In this document: positions 48,001 through 60,229 of the stretch, in pieces
Layout: the number at the start of each line of letters is the position of its first letter
How positions within the stretch are numbered: position 1 is the first letter of the stretch
Origin: Azadirachta indica
Lineage: Eukaryota; Streptophyta; Magnoliopsida; Sapindales; Meliaceae
DNA: 64,000 nucleotides
Direction of reading: 5' to 3'
Assembly: GCA_022749755.1 (NCBI GenBank)
Contig: CM040442.1
Span: 6,918,457-6,982,456, forward strand
Made by a program: the position numbers and the translations under genes
Notes under the pieces: model-generated
The model's database searches: none
Told to the model about the DNA's origin: nothing
The model's input: only the letters and a program-made list of their open reading frames with translations

Positions 48001-48702
48001 AATACTACTCTTCAATTACACAATTGGGAAGAAGAATATATGCCATCAGGTCAACAAGAAATAGGATTTATGACAAAGTATAGATATGAAGCTTACCGAG
48101 GCACAATTCTAAATAGTATGACTGGCTTGGACTTGTCATGTAATGAATTAACTGGAGACATCCCACCAGAGATTGGAAACCTTCAAGAACTCCGTGCATT
48201 GAATTTCTCTCATAACTTCTTATCTGGTTCTATACCGCAGAGCTTTTCCAATTTGAACATGATAGAGAGCCTGGACCTCTCTTACAACAAAATCAGTGGC
48301 CAAATTCCTTCCCAGCTGGCTAAACTCAATTTTTTATCAAATTTCAACGTTTCATACAACAATTTGTCTGGGCCAACTCCTAATGCAGGACAATTTGCAA
48401 ATTTTGATGAGAGAAATTACAAAGGTAATCCAGGTCTTTGTGGTTCAACAATTAACAGTAAATGCACCAGTGTACTAGATTCGCCCCCAACAGAATCCAG
48501 TAACAAAGGAGAAAAAGATGAATCTGTAGTTGATATGGTATCATTCTATTGGAGTTTTGTTGCATCCTATGTCACGCTGACGTTGGGATTATTGGCCATC
48601 ATCTGGATAAATTCATATTGGCGCAGAATATGGTTTTATTTTGTTGATACATTTATAGATTTGTGTTTTTATTGGGTTTGGAAATACGTATTATGTCAGT
48701 GA
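45014..48702 (+). pseudogene. LRR receptor-like protein, near-intact, one-base deletion
   Basis: Same architecture as the gene at 26828. Exons: 45014-45431, ~45581-45737, 45832-45912, 46054-46134, 46364-46432, 46527-48702. Start could be 45014 or 45032 (METLFMKF). Signal peptide, CLEKERIALLEI, DCCSWEGVKCNATTRRV, LRRs, island with KYRYEAYRGT, GQFANFDERNYKGNPGLCG, acidic EKDESVVD, membrane helix and a tail ending YVLCQ are all present. Two problems: a single G is missing near 47236 compared with the intact paralogue, giving a stop at 47258-47260, with the rest open in another frame to 48702; and the exon-2 acceptor reads GCATG instead of GCAG. Exon 2 could be skipped in frame because exons are phase 1. 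Very recent decay, an allele, or a sequence error are all possible. Confidence 0.8.
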
Positions 48703-48709
48703 TAATGCT

Positions 48710-49298
48710 CGGTTATATGCATGTATAACTTGTTTTTCAGTGGTATATGTACTATTCTCTTTTCTTCATAAGGGTAATGTATTTGTTTGATTTCAATTTG
48801 GTTGTAAAACTACATCAAAGTTTACATTTTCCTTAATGTGATTTCTCCCAGTTACCTTCTATTAGCTTTTTATAAAGTTACTCCTCACGATTAATGGGTT
48901 GCTCCTTATTACCATTTCAATTAATTGATCTTCTTATGCTTTTTCTTGAGTTGATTTTTCAATTCTGTTATTTCTCTGTTTTAGCTTATTTCTCCTGTAA
49001 TTAATATTATTTTTCATGTCTCTTTTAAATCAGAGGTTCTGCATAATTATTAATTATCTAACTGAGACCAATATGTTCATGCTGCATTTCAATTATTTCA
49101 ACCCAATCTATTGTTTGTTTCAATGAACTAAAACTAATTTGATGTAAGATAACATATTTTAGTAGAAACTGAACCTGCTCAAAGTAGAACATTTGATATA
49201 ATTTTTTTATTTAAAATGAATATATATTTCCTCTGTATTTAATTCTTTGAATTGCCTAAGTAATAGTGAGTGTATATCAAGTTATATACATATAGATG

Positions 49299-49329
<31 letters not shown>

Positions 49330-49345
49330 GTTGAGTAGGTTGATA
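48710..49345. other. RLP intergenic spacer
   Basis: 3' flank of the preceding gene and upstream DNA of the next copy. A TA/CATA microsatellite lies at ~49290-49329. No gene. Confidence 0.45.
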
Positions 49346-49349
49346 GCAA

Positions 49350-51185
49350 TCGAAAGGTTGTCTTCCAATTAAACTTTTTGCATTAAGTTCTCTATTTCGT
49401 TGATTTTAATAGCTTTGATTGAAATATATGGATACAAAGGTTGCTTGGAAAAAGAGAGGATTGGTCACTTAGAACTTCTTTATATCAATCAGTTATAGAG
49501 AATAAGTAGAAAATATTCTTAATTCATGGGTTGATGATCGAATGTCTGATTGTTGCTATTGGAAAGGAGTTAAGTGCAATGCTGTAACTGGACGGATGAC
49601 TGAACTCTCCCTCAACAATAAAAGACAATATATGTACGATATTTCTGAAGGATTTCCCTCTTGTAAATTTCTCTTTGTTTTCTCCTTTTGGAGAACTGCA
49701 AAAGACATCTCGACATACATGGTGATTTCCCAGTAAACATAGGTATTATTTTTCCAAAATTGTCATATCTTAACATCTCGGAAAATAGTTTTCGAGGCAT
49801 TATTCCTCCAATGGGCGATATGAAAAGACTTGAGTTGTTAGATTCGTCGAGAAATAACTTCTCAGTAGAGTTACCAGAACTTTGTGTCACTGGCTGCTCC
49901 TCATTGACATTCTTGGGCAGATTTGTTCTGAATCATTTAACTTGAGTTAGAAAGGTTATGTTTAGACCACAACTTCTTCAGTGGGAAATTTGCAGAGGGA
50001 CCGTACAAAGCTACTTCATTATTTCTGTTGGATATATCCAAAAACATGGTACCTGGTCGAATTCCTAGTTGGATTGCTAATTTCTCAAGCCTCACAGTTC
50101 TTGCATTGTCAAAAAATCGTCTAGAACGCAGCATTCTATTTGAGCTTAATAATCCTGAGAGTCTTAGACATCTCCGAAAATTTGTTGTCTGGATCCATAG
50201 GATCTTCATCGGATTTTTCACCAGTGCAGTAACTTATACTTGCTGAAATGCTCTCAGAGGGCCAATTCCAAATGCATTGTTCAAAAAGCCCTTCACTAAT
50301 AACACTTGATTTAAGAGAGAATGTATTCTGTGGAAGTATCCCTAATGACAAGTACTGAAATCTCCGATTTCTTCTTTTGCGAGGGAATCATCTACAAGGT
50401 CATATTCCTGATGAATTACATCAATCAGGAACGTCAAGTGTCTTAGATCTTTCTTATAACAAACTCAATGGGTCAATACCTTCACGTATCATTAATATCT
50501 CGCTTTGGATGGAAAGAGATGATGGCTATGCCTACAAGTTCCCAGCTGGGAATTCTCAATATCAAGCTTTTGATTCCTTTGATACTTGCTACAATTCCAA
50601 TCTTGTATCATCGCGGTAGGAGGAAATATATTCAAAGTCAAATGATCGAGCAATAGAATTCACTACTAGGAATATATATGAATCTTACAACGTTGACATT
50701 CTTATGTGTATGACTACATTGGATTTCTCAAGCAATAAATCAATTAGTGGTATCCCATCAAAAACGGACACCTTCACAAAATTCATGCAACGAACTTGTC
50801 TCATAATTTCTTTTCAGGATCAATAACAGACAGCTTTTTCAATCTGAAAAATGATAGAGAGGATCCACACAGGATCCATATCACAAATATCCTGTATGGA
50901 GGGCAGTTCGCAAACTTTGATGAAGGCAGTTACGAAGGTAATCCCGGACTTTGTGATTCAACAATCCACAGGAGTTGCAGCAATGTGCAGACAACACTAA
51001 CTGGAGCAGAGGAAGATGAATCTGCAATCAGTATATTGACATTTTATTGGAGTTTTGCTGCAGCCTGTATCATAATCATATCCGGGATATTTGTGATCCT
51101 TTTATTGTATGTATATTGGCGCAGAAGATGGTTTCATTTCATTGATGCATGTATTTGTTCTTGTTTCTGTTGGCTTTTGAAATAA
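49350..51185 (+). pseudogene. RLP pseudogene with exon 1 fused to the last exon
   Basis: Exon-1 pieces with stops and shifts (GCLEKERIG at ~49440, MSDCCYWKGVKCNAVTGR at ~49542) run straight into a mid-part of the last LRR exon (FPVNIGIIFPKLSYLNISEN, from ~49730). Exons 2-6 and the first half of the LRR exon were therefore deleted. Further frameshifts and stops occur near 49945, 50245, 50360, 50620 and 50800. The 3' end is again well kept (50796-51185: GQFANFDEGSYEGNPGLC, EEDESAIS, membrane helix, WRRRWFHFIDACICSCFCWL tail). The preserved tail could give a short membrane protein, but no start or signal peptide supports that. Confidence 0.85.
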
Positions 51186-51469
51186 GTAATTTACCTCTGG
51201 GTACTACAGTATGTTCTCTAACTTGATTACTGATCAGTAATGAAACTCTTTTTACCTTGAATTGGAAACAGACCCCTAATCAAATTGGAAATGAATTAAT
51301 CAGGAGAATGAGAAAAGTCATATTTGATCAATACAGAAATAATCAGGAGAAAACTGCATTTATTAAGATTATAAATTCTGATACGAATATAACTGATGTC
51401 TTAATTCACAAGCATCTACAAAAAGAGATTAACTATTAAAGATGTAAAGTCTGAAAAAAGCGTAAACAT

Positions 51470-54001
51470 TTAAAGAGAGAGATCAGCTAAGCTGAAAGTT
51501 CTCTCAACGGCTCTTGACCAAGATTCCGCCTTCTTCTTTCTGAGTTCCTCGTTTAAGGTGGGCCGGAAAATGGTAGGTTTCTTATGCTTTTCTCCAAAAA
51601 GGAAAACATCATCTTCTTTCCAAACCCCAATTGCTAATCCAGCTGCATACGCTGCTCCAAGAGCGGTTGTCTCTATGTCAGCTGGTCTGATTACCGGGCT
51701 TCCCAACAAGTCTGCCTATAAATCATGACAAAAATCAATATTAGGCACAACCATATTTCGAGAACATTAACCAACAACAAATGATAAGCTGAAGAGCTAA
51801 ACTTGTATCAGTGCTTGCAAAATCATAACCAGCAAGAAAGGAACACTATCAAAAACAGGATAATTCAGGAAAAAAAATAACAGGAAAATTATTTATGAAT
51901 GAGAAAGAAAGAGAAAGTAACTAGTGGTGCGGTGAATGAATGATAAACAAACAAAGGGAAAGTACTAGTGGTGCGGTGAATGAATAATAAACAAAGGGAA
52001 AGTACTGGTGGCGTGGTGAATGAATAATAAACTATGTACAACTGCAACAGAGCCAAATCCAAAGCCAAAATAATGAAGTGGGTTAAGCACAAACCTGAAT
52101 CTGCATTAAGAGGTTGTTAACAGTAGCACCCCCATCGACTCTAAGCAAGGATTCTTTTGTATCCTTAACCGCACCCTTCTCCACTGCATCCATGTGCATT
52201 GAATCCAAGACATCCTTTGCTTGGAAACACATGCTCTCAAGCACTGCTCGAGCAATGTGTGCCTTGCTTGTAAACCTAGTGATCCCAATGCAAACCCCAC
52301 GAGCATCATCACGCCAATATGGAGCAAATAATCCATTAAAAGCAGGTACAAAGTATACACCACCAGTCGATTCAACCTGCGCTGCCAATCCTTCAATCTC
52401 GCTTGCAGTACTAATTATCCCAAGACTGTCTCTCAACCACTGAACTGCAGCTCCGGCAATAGCAATTGAACCCTCCAGAGCATAGTTTGTTGGTGCTTTT
52501 GGACCAAGCTTAAAGGCTATGGTGCTCAAAAGACCATGCTTTGACTCAACTATTTCTTCACCTGTGTTAAGAAGTATAAAAGCACCAGTTCCATAGGTGC
52601 TTTTAGCCTCGCCTTTTCGACAAGCTTGTCCTAACATAGCTGCATGTTGGTCACCAAGACATCCTGCAATTGGGATTCCAGTAATTGGCCACCCTTTGGC
52701 AATTTCGCCTACAATCTCAGAGTTACTGACAATTTTGGGCAGAATTTCAGCTGGTATACCTAGCGTTTTTAGGGCATCTTTATCCCAATCAAGAATTCTG
52801 AGATTCATCAGCATCGTTCGTGAAGCATTAGAGACATCAGTGACATGCAAACCACCACTCACACCACCCGTTAAATTCCATATCAGCCAAGTGTCTATGG
52901 TTCCAAATAGGACATCTCCTTTTTTCATAGCTTCTTTAACAGGATCCACATTTTCCATCAACCATATCAGTTTGACTGCACTGAAATAAGGGCTGATAGG
53001 CAAACCAATGGTCTTCAGAAAATGGGTCTTTCCACCAGGTAATTCTTTCTCCAATTTCCTAAAATTAAATCATTTTTAAACATAAAAAAAAAAAACAAAA
53101 AGGAATTCCAAAAGTCACACACAATGACCAGAGTAGGGAAATCCAAACATTGTTATTGACAAAAGATTCATAATATTCCAAGCCATTTCATAATCAGGAA
53201 TCATGATTAGGCAAGTAAAGAAACAGATATTGATAAAACCATCAAATTCAGAACCAACAATGAAATAGATAGTGGGAGACGTTGAATGCTACCGGCAAAC
53301 AGAACTGGTTCGAGCATCCATCCAAACAATGGCATTGTAGAGAGGACAACCAGTGGATTTGCTCCAAAGAACAGTTGTCTCTCTCTGATTGGTCAAACCA
53401 ATTGCACTCAATCCACTGTCCACATTGTGTCCATCTGCCGTAGCCTTGTCCAAAGCCTTCGCCATACAAATCCTCACACTCTCCAGTATCTCCATCGGAT
53501 CATGCTCCACCCATCTATCACATAACATCCCATCAAAACCAAAGCAAAAATAAATTAAATAAAAAAAAAACACCATCGGATTTGATAGCCTTTTAACATA
53601 CACATCAAATTTCAAAGAGATGTAAAGTGAAAAACTATATATAAAGTCAATAACATGTTCAAAAATTTACAAGTTTACAACATCAAAACCGTAAAAAACC
53701 GTATTTTGCATCATTGTTTCCAGTATTCATGATCATATAATATATCATATCACATCATGCATTACACGTAAAAAATCAGTTTCATCAAATTCACTTCAGA
53801 TTTGACTAGAACAGAGCACAGATAACAAAACATATAGCAGAGGTGAGAAAGAGAAAGAGTGTACCCTGCTTCTGGGTAGAACTGGGTGAACTCAACCTGG
53901 TGAGATCCGATTGAACGAGCCTCGTGATCATAGATGATGAACCTGGTACTGGTGGTACCTTGATCGATTGACCCAATAAATACCTCCTTATCTTTCGCCA
54001 T
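51470..54001 (-). CDS. GLI1/NHO1 (Arabidopsis orthologue name): Glycerol kinase, four exons (522 aa)
   Basis: Phosphorylates glycerol with ATP to sn-glycerol-3-phosphate, the entry step of glycerol use in the cytosol. In Arabidopsis the gene (GLI1, also NHO1) is also needed for nonhost resistance. Exons: 54001-53865, 53514-53293, 53058-52095 and about 51715-51470; GT-AG borders, 522 codons plus stop, the length usual for plant enzymes. Motifs of the FGGY kinase family: N-terminal nucleotide loop [46 protein letters not shown], the catalytic-Asp region [15 protein letters not shown], and [17 protein letters not shown] then [20 protein letters not shown]. No lesion seen. It starts 2.3 kb and ends about 0.3 kb from the last RLP copy, converging with it. 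The symbol rests on homology from memory. Confidence 0.93.
51905..52032. repeat. Three tandem ~40-bp units in the last glycerol kinase intron
   Basis: Unit GGGAAAGTACTAGTGGTGCG followed by GTGAATGAATAATAAACAAA, three copies with small changes (one carries GGCGTGG). Intronic, so no effect on the protein. Confidence 0.85.
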
Positions 54002-56100
54002 TTTATCTCCGTTTTTTATCTAATTGATAAATGGCGTATGCAAGAGTTCCTTGGAGGAAATCGGAAACACCAAGTAGAAACACAGAAATTAAGACCGGAT
54101 TTATCAGAAAACCTCAGAGACATTTACAAGGAAATTTTCTTGGTATTGTAGACAAGTGCCATCCACATAAAAAAATAACGGAATATATATATCGTGGACT
54201 GGATAATTACATATAGATTCCATTATTTCCTATTTTCTCAATTAATAACGTTCATTTTTCATTTGTATCATATAGCCCCTAACAAATTAATAATCCTGTC
54301 TCAAATGACTGAAGTACCCTTCAATCTTAATTCACATAGTTGGTGTAGTTTGGTCATTTCAATAAATATGGGACCTATTTGATATAAATACAAACTTTGA
54401 CTGTAACAATAATTATAAAAATTAATGAGCCAATATTTTGGGTTGAAGAATTTGAGGCGGAAAGTACGAGACGTCATGGTTTCCGAAGTTCTTGGTTTGC
54501 TCAACGACTTGGGTGATGGTTAACCGCCACGTGGCTGCTTTTCGTTGGCTTAAGATCGTCATACTGTTGACTTTGACAAAGTTTCACGGTGGGCTCGTGG
54601 TGAATCACGCGACCCAGATTTCAGAATACGGTACTCACGGGAGTACGAAATTGAAAACTCGCCGCCCGGGCTTTTTGAATAATATCGTTATTATATTAAA
54701 TCACGTCAGCTTATCAGGATAAAATTATCGTGAAGTTACCAGATTAGGTCAGACAGTATGATTATCTGCCACGTTTGGTCCACTATAGCAAAAGGCGTTT
54801 TCGGTAATTTTCTTTTAAATTGGAAAACTATATTTTATTTATGAATTTTAATTCAATTAAGGAAGGATTAATTAGTGTAACTATGATTGCAGGCGATGTG
54901 ATCCGGTGCGGGCGAGAGTAGGATGATAGTGTTAATGCGAGCGCGAAAGTCAAATTCGATGACTGCTTTTTCAATGGCGGAAAAGTTTAGGTGATACGAC
55001 GTACGACTAGAGATCTACGTAAGATAATGAGTGGGACCCCCGTGATAACGAACCGATTTTGTTGATATGGAATAAAGTAATGAGTGCGCATAAATCATAA
55101 GCTGACTTTGCAATTATTAATTTAATAATTTAGAAAATAGTAATAAAAAAAGGCTTGGATAATTGAAATTATTATTATCAAACAAAATGGCAAAAGATCA
55201 ATCTTGTCCTCATCCAAGTCGCAAGGTTCCATAATGGTTTTTGTTATAAAAATGTTATATTTTGGAAAAATAAAATGTGGGGGAGAGTCGGTATAGATAA
55301 TTTTGGATATTTGATTTTTATCTTGGTTATTGAATTTTGACTAGGAAATGTCCTTATCCAAACTTTTACATGGATAAGGTAGATGTTATTATTTAATGAA
55401 TTAAGGTTGGCTAACGACCAATATTGAATATAATGAATGTATCTTTTAGGAATAAATTGGCCTTGATATGATAAATAAAGCTGGTTTAATAACTATACCA
55501 AATTGCCAACTTATTATTACTTGAACGTCAATTAATTTGTTTGTTGCTTGATAGTATGAAAAGGCTTATTAGCAGTTTGAAAATTAAACTAATTACCTTA
55601 ATAAGAGATCTAGTGAATCTTGTGATAATAAAATTCAAAATTATGATAAAATTTACCTTGTAAATCCACTTAGTTAATCTTTTCATATTCATGTACTTGA
55701 AGAAGATATAAATAACTTAGGTACATATTGCCAACCAAATCAATACTATAATAGTATCTCTGACCCAGTTGTCAAAAACTCAAAAAATAAATAAACAAAT
55801 AAAATATAATATTCATAAATATATTTTTATTTTTAAGTAGGGTGGACAATTTTTCAGATTTAGGCCATAATTCTAAAAGCTTGTTTCGGACTGAGGTCCT
55901 ATTGCTTATATTCTATTCAAGTTCAAGTTGGGTTTTAAATTGAGTTATAAAGTTTAGAATTAAGGTTGAAAATTTTTTGGGTCGAGTTTCATAAAACCAA
56001 CCCCATCTAACTTTATTAATCATCTGGATCAAATTTTATATTTTTTGAGGTGCACTTTGGTCCACGCTAGGGATTTAAAATGAATTATACAAGTATTCAA
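54002..56100. other. Glycerol kinase 5' flank and intergenic DNA
   Basis: The first few hundred bases hold the presumed kinase promoter. A GC-richer patch at 54450-54720 includes GCCACGTGGC (G-box, ~54530) and a GTCAGCTTATC. No ORF with family support. Confidence 0.35.
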
Positions 56101-57592
56101 ACTTTATCCAGTTCAACTTAAATTGAATTTACAAATTAATTGATTTTATTTTTGTGTCTGAGTTCAGGTGAAATTTACCTTGTCTTATACCAAAGATAAA
56201 CACTTTACCACTAAATTTGGGGGTCGCTTGTCATGGTTATTATTATTGATTCTTTCTGTAAGAGAAATTGGGTTAAGATATTTGAAAGAAGGTATATTTT
56301 TATTATATGAGTTTAAACCCAAAGCAAAAGATTTATTCAGGACTTCACTTTGTTCACACTTCCATTCCTTCTATGGGCCGGAGACAGAAGCCCAATACAT
56401 TAGGCAACAAAAGCCAATAAACTGGGCCTCTCTTATGCTTGAGCCCACCACATGATGAGGATCAGATCAGATCAGATCAAAGCCATAAAGAACAAAAATA
56501 ATAAGAGAATCTGAATACGCTTTCATATAAGCGAGGATCTCCCCACCATGTTAGGGAATTAATCCATTTAGTAATTTAATAATTGTTGTCAATTGATTTA
56601 GACACACAACCCACACAATATTGTAATTTATATAATAACAACATTGAAAGCAATCAATCTAGATTAAGCCTGCCTAGATAAGCCCTTCCCTAGTACAACA
56701 CATTCCTTTTCAAGTAATTTAAATCTATATTAAAAAACATATCATATATTCAAAGAGTATATTATATTTTATAAAATGTGATCACTAAGGATCTCTTCCA
56801 AATATAAAATATCTTCAAATATAGAATTTTTTTTTTTCAAGGGTTCACAAACTACGCAAGGAATCTTGCCATGGTTTTATGGGAATTTTGGGGACATGAA
56901 AAAGTTATTTATTTTTAAAATTGAAATAAACTAATTTGTAATATGGAAGTGAAAAATCTTGTCAAAAATACCAAACTTTTACATTTTATTGTTTCTCAAA
57001 GTATATAATATATATATCTATGAAAAGTATATTATATTTGTGTTATAGATTAACATAACGAAAATATCAAAAAGATATAAGAAAGATTTTTATTAATAAA
57101 TTGTAATAGATGATATATTTAAGGGTAGTAATCAGTTACTATCTTAAAATATTAAAAGACTGAGATATTTTTTATATCTTTAAAAAATTAAGATTTTATT
57201 GTGCAATAAATAATTAAAATTTTAAATAGGGATATTAATTTTATTTTATTTTTTTATTAAAAGATAATTATTATAACTTCGAATGGGAGTGGCAAAACTC
57301 GATATAATTTGACAAAGTTTGGAAAGACTACAAAGTCAGAAGCAACCAAGTTTTCTTCGTTTCATAAAGAATTTTAATACTAACATTATTTAATTATGAT
57401 ATTTATGAGAAGACCCTTTTATCCAACGACCTTTTAGTGAGGAAGAAGTTCAAATCTCATACTCGAATTCAATGAGACAGATTTTTCTCCTATCAATATG
57501 CGAGCATATTCGACCCAATTTAAATCTAAATTATTCACAGCGTACTGTATAAATCTGATTTATACTGATCCGATCAAATTTTCTACCACAAA

Positions 57593-57623
<31 letters not shown>

Positions 57624-59600
57624 TGTATGTATATGTATTGCCGCTTCTTACATTATAAATGTACCAATTTTATGATGAAAAAATGACATACTTCATAACA
57701 ATATGGCTTATATATTATACATATAATGATCAATATTTTAACACTTATATCATAACGTATGATCTAGAGAATACATATTTTTCAAACGCACCAACAAATC
57801 CACGGTATCGTAGATCCAGATGGCCAACAAAAAATCAAGAACCAATCAACGTGTCGAATCAACTAACACGTGGCACATTTGATTATGATTCTAATTGCTG
57901 ATTTCATTAATTAATTAATTAATTAATTAAAAGTATAATTGAAGAATGCGTGGCATATGAACGTTGTTTCAAATCACCAGACAGCCTAATTTGGTGGAGT
58001 TTAAATTATTATTATTAAATTAAAAAGTTAATCTGTTTCTTTCATTACTTTCTTATTAATTTTATCACCATCTCATTATCATGTAATACGTTTTAATAAA
58101 ATAATTATTAAAGCTGTATCCAGTACCACCACTCATTGAGCTGTCTACATGTGTCCATTTGAAATTTATTTTACTATGCAAAGAAAAAAACCGGTCCCAT
58201 ATTTTACACATATTTTTAGGCTAAATTTTAACTTTTAATTTCAAATTAAAATATATAATTAATACATCAAAATTAATGTACATACTAATTTTAAATAGTT
58301 AAAAATAAATATAGTGAAATTGTAATTTACCTTTTTGTATATAGAAATATGTAGAATAACGTTACACATATGAATGAAAAATACAAAATTTAATGACATT
58401 ATAAGTTATCACTATTTTTACACCCATTCCCACAAGCAAGCACCATTATGTTCCCTCTCTAAAGAACTAACTCTATGGTATTCAATTAAAAAAAATTAAA
58501 AAGAAAATAACCTAATCATGAGATTATCTAATTACCCATATGATTTTGGGTATGGCAAAAGCATTCAATTGATTGTTTATTTGATGGCTTCTTTTAACTT
58601 CAAACATTCCATGACCACTTCCTTTCTCTTTCAACTTTTCTTTTCTCATCACCTTCTTTTTGCTAGATCTATATATAGAACACTCATTTACATAATCATT
58701 TCAAGAAGTGCTTAATGATGTTTGTGTTCTTGCTACTAATTATTATTTGTTTTGGCCCATTTTAATAATTAATGATGATTTACAAAATTTAAATGTATAA
58801 ATCAATCACTACTAATAATTCATAAGGGATCAATTATTCAAATATTAATCAACAAGAACTTAGTCGTTATCATCTTATCATCAGCTTTCACCAATGAAAA
58901 CCACTACCACCACTTTATTATCATTGCTATTGCAGTCATATATTACATACCACCCTCAACATCACTTCATAATCTTCACGTTTTTTTTTAAAAAAAAATT
59001 CATAAATTAATAAAATTAAATTTTGAACTATGCAAATTTAATCCTTTTTATTTAAATAAAAAAATAATTTTAAGTGTATTTATAATTATTATATTTTTAT
59101 TTAATTTAATTTACGATTATTTTAAGCTCTTTCTCTTAATTTATTAACATATATTATACATGTTATTATTTTATTAAAAATCATTGATTCACCTGCACTA
59201 AACAAGTATTGTATGTTAACCCTAATATAATCTTATAAAACGACTTTTTTGCACTTATTTTTATTGCTTTAATATATATATATATATATATGATGTAAGT
59301 CAATAAATCAAGAGTAATACTAAAAATAACCCTTTAATTTTAAAAGTATAACAATAAATATTATTATATTAATTTATATTAAATAATTAACTATTATTAT
59401 ATAAATAAATATAGATTAAAGATAATTTCACCTCTATTTCAACACAAATTCGCAAAAAAATATTTTTAAATTTTAGAAATTCATAATTAATTTTTTTAGA
59501 AAAAAGAAAAGAAAAAAATAAATAAATAAGCATGTTCAAAAGAATGTACCAGAACGATTTATAATGAACAACTGATAAGTGGAGGTAGAACATTTGTCTC
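56101..59600. other. AT-rich intergenic, no gene seen
   Basis: Contains (ATCAG)4 at 56459-56478, a (TATG)n array at 57595-57638 and (ATTA)n at 57906-57930. Frames at 56168 and 58518 lack any recognisable domain. Confidence 0.5.
57595..57638 (+). repeat. (TATG)n microsatellite
   Basis: About ten tandem GTAT units. Confidence 0.9.
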
Positions 59601-60130
59601 CTTCTCTAAATACGTACGTACCATGAAACGCGTACAGTGTTGCAGTTACAGTCCTGGTTGATTTTGTTCATTAAAGAATTCTTTCACGTGAGGCCCGCGT
59701 GCGGTAGCCCTCGGGCGCTCCTTTTTTTGGAAAAGAAAAAAAATAAAAAAATGAGAATTGTCTGGTAACCGGAACGTTGAAGCTTGGAATGTGTACGTGG
59801 GGTCAGCAGCCATCATCCAATCAAAATCATCAAAAACACCTGGACGTGGGTCCCATCCAGAGAAGATGTTGCTGTTGTTTCTTTGTTTGTAGGTGGGGCC
59901 CACAATAGTAGTGGAGTAGCCTAGCATTGAGAGGCGAGTTTTAACGTATACGTTCACACACGCACTGACCACACCACCCCGCTTGTCCTCTCTGCTTGCA
60001 CTTGCAGCGGCGGAAGCAGCTCGCCTCTCTTCAAGATCAAGCAAACAAAGTCCACTACTCACTACCTTCCAAAACTCTTTTGTACTCAAATCAATTACTC
60101 TCTTATTTGTCTTTGTCTCCACTCTTTTCT
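59600..60130. promoter_or_regulatory. GC-richer island with G-box and TCP-type motifs
   Basis: TTCACGTGA (G-box core CACGTG, ~59684), ACGTGGGGTCA (~59796), GACGTGGGTCCCA (~59843) and GTGGGGCCCAC (~59892, the palindromic TCP class site) occur within about 210 bases. The minus strand is open for 158 codons here (59646-60122), but it begins with GTG rather than ATG and ends in low-complexity sequence, so I read it as a regulatory region or an exon fragment rather than a gene. If the frame is real, a donor-like CCG|GTTACC at ~59771 could end an exon. Confidence 0.35.
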
Positions 60131-60229
60131 ATTACCACCCACTTCATTTGATTGCAACATTTAAACTTTCTTACATTGTTATTACTATTATAAATGTTTT
60201 ATTTATATTAATTTAAAATAATCACATAC

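Noticed and set aside
52114..52989. Plus-strand frames of 109 and 130 codons opposite glycerol kinase
   Set aside because: Antisense shadows of the conserved kinase exon; translations lack known motifs.
56168..56455. 95-codon plus-strand frame
   Set aside because: No ATG context, domain or paralogue; surrounding DNA is intergenic in composition.
58518..58715. 65-codon frame with a hydrophobic N-terminal half
   Set aside because: Considered as a small secreted peptide, but there is no paralogue, conserved end or TATA box in the right place.
59646..60122. 158-codon minus-strand frame
   Set aside because: It starts at GTG, has no in-frame ATG before ~residue 66, ends in low-complexity sequence and shows no domain I know. 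Listed as a regulatory island instead.
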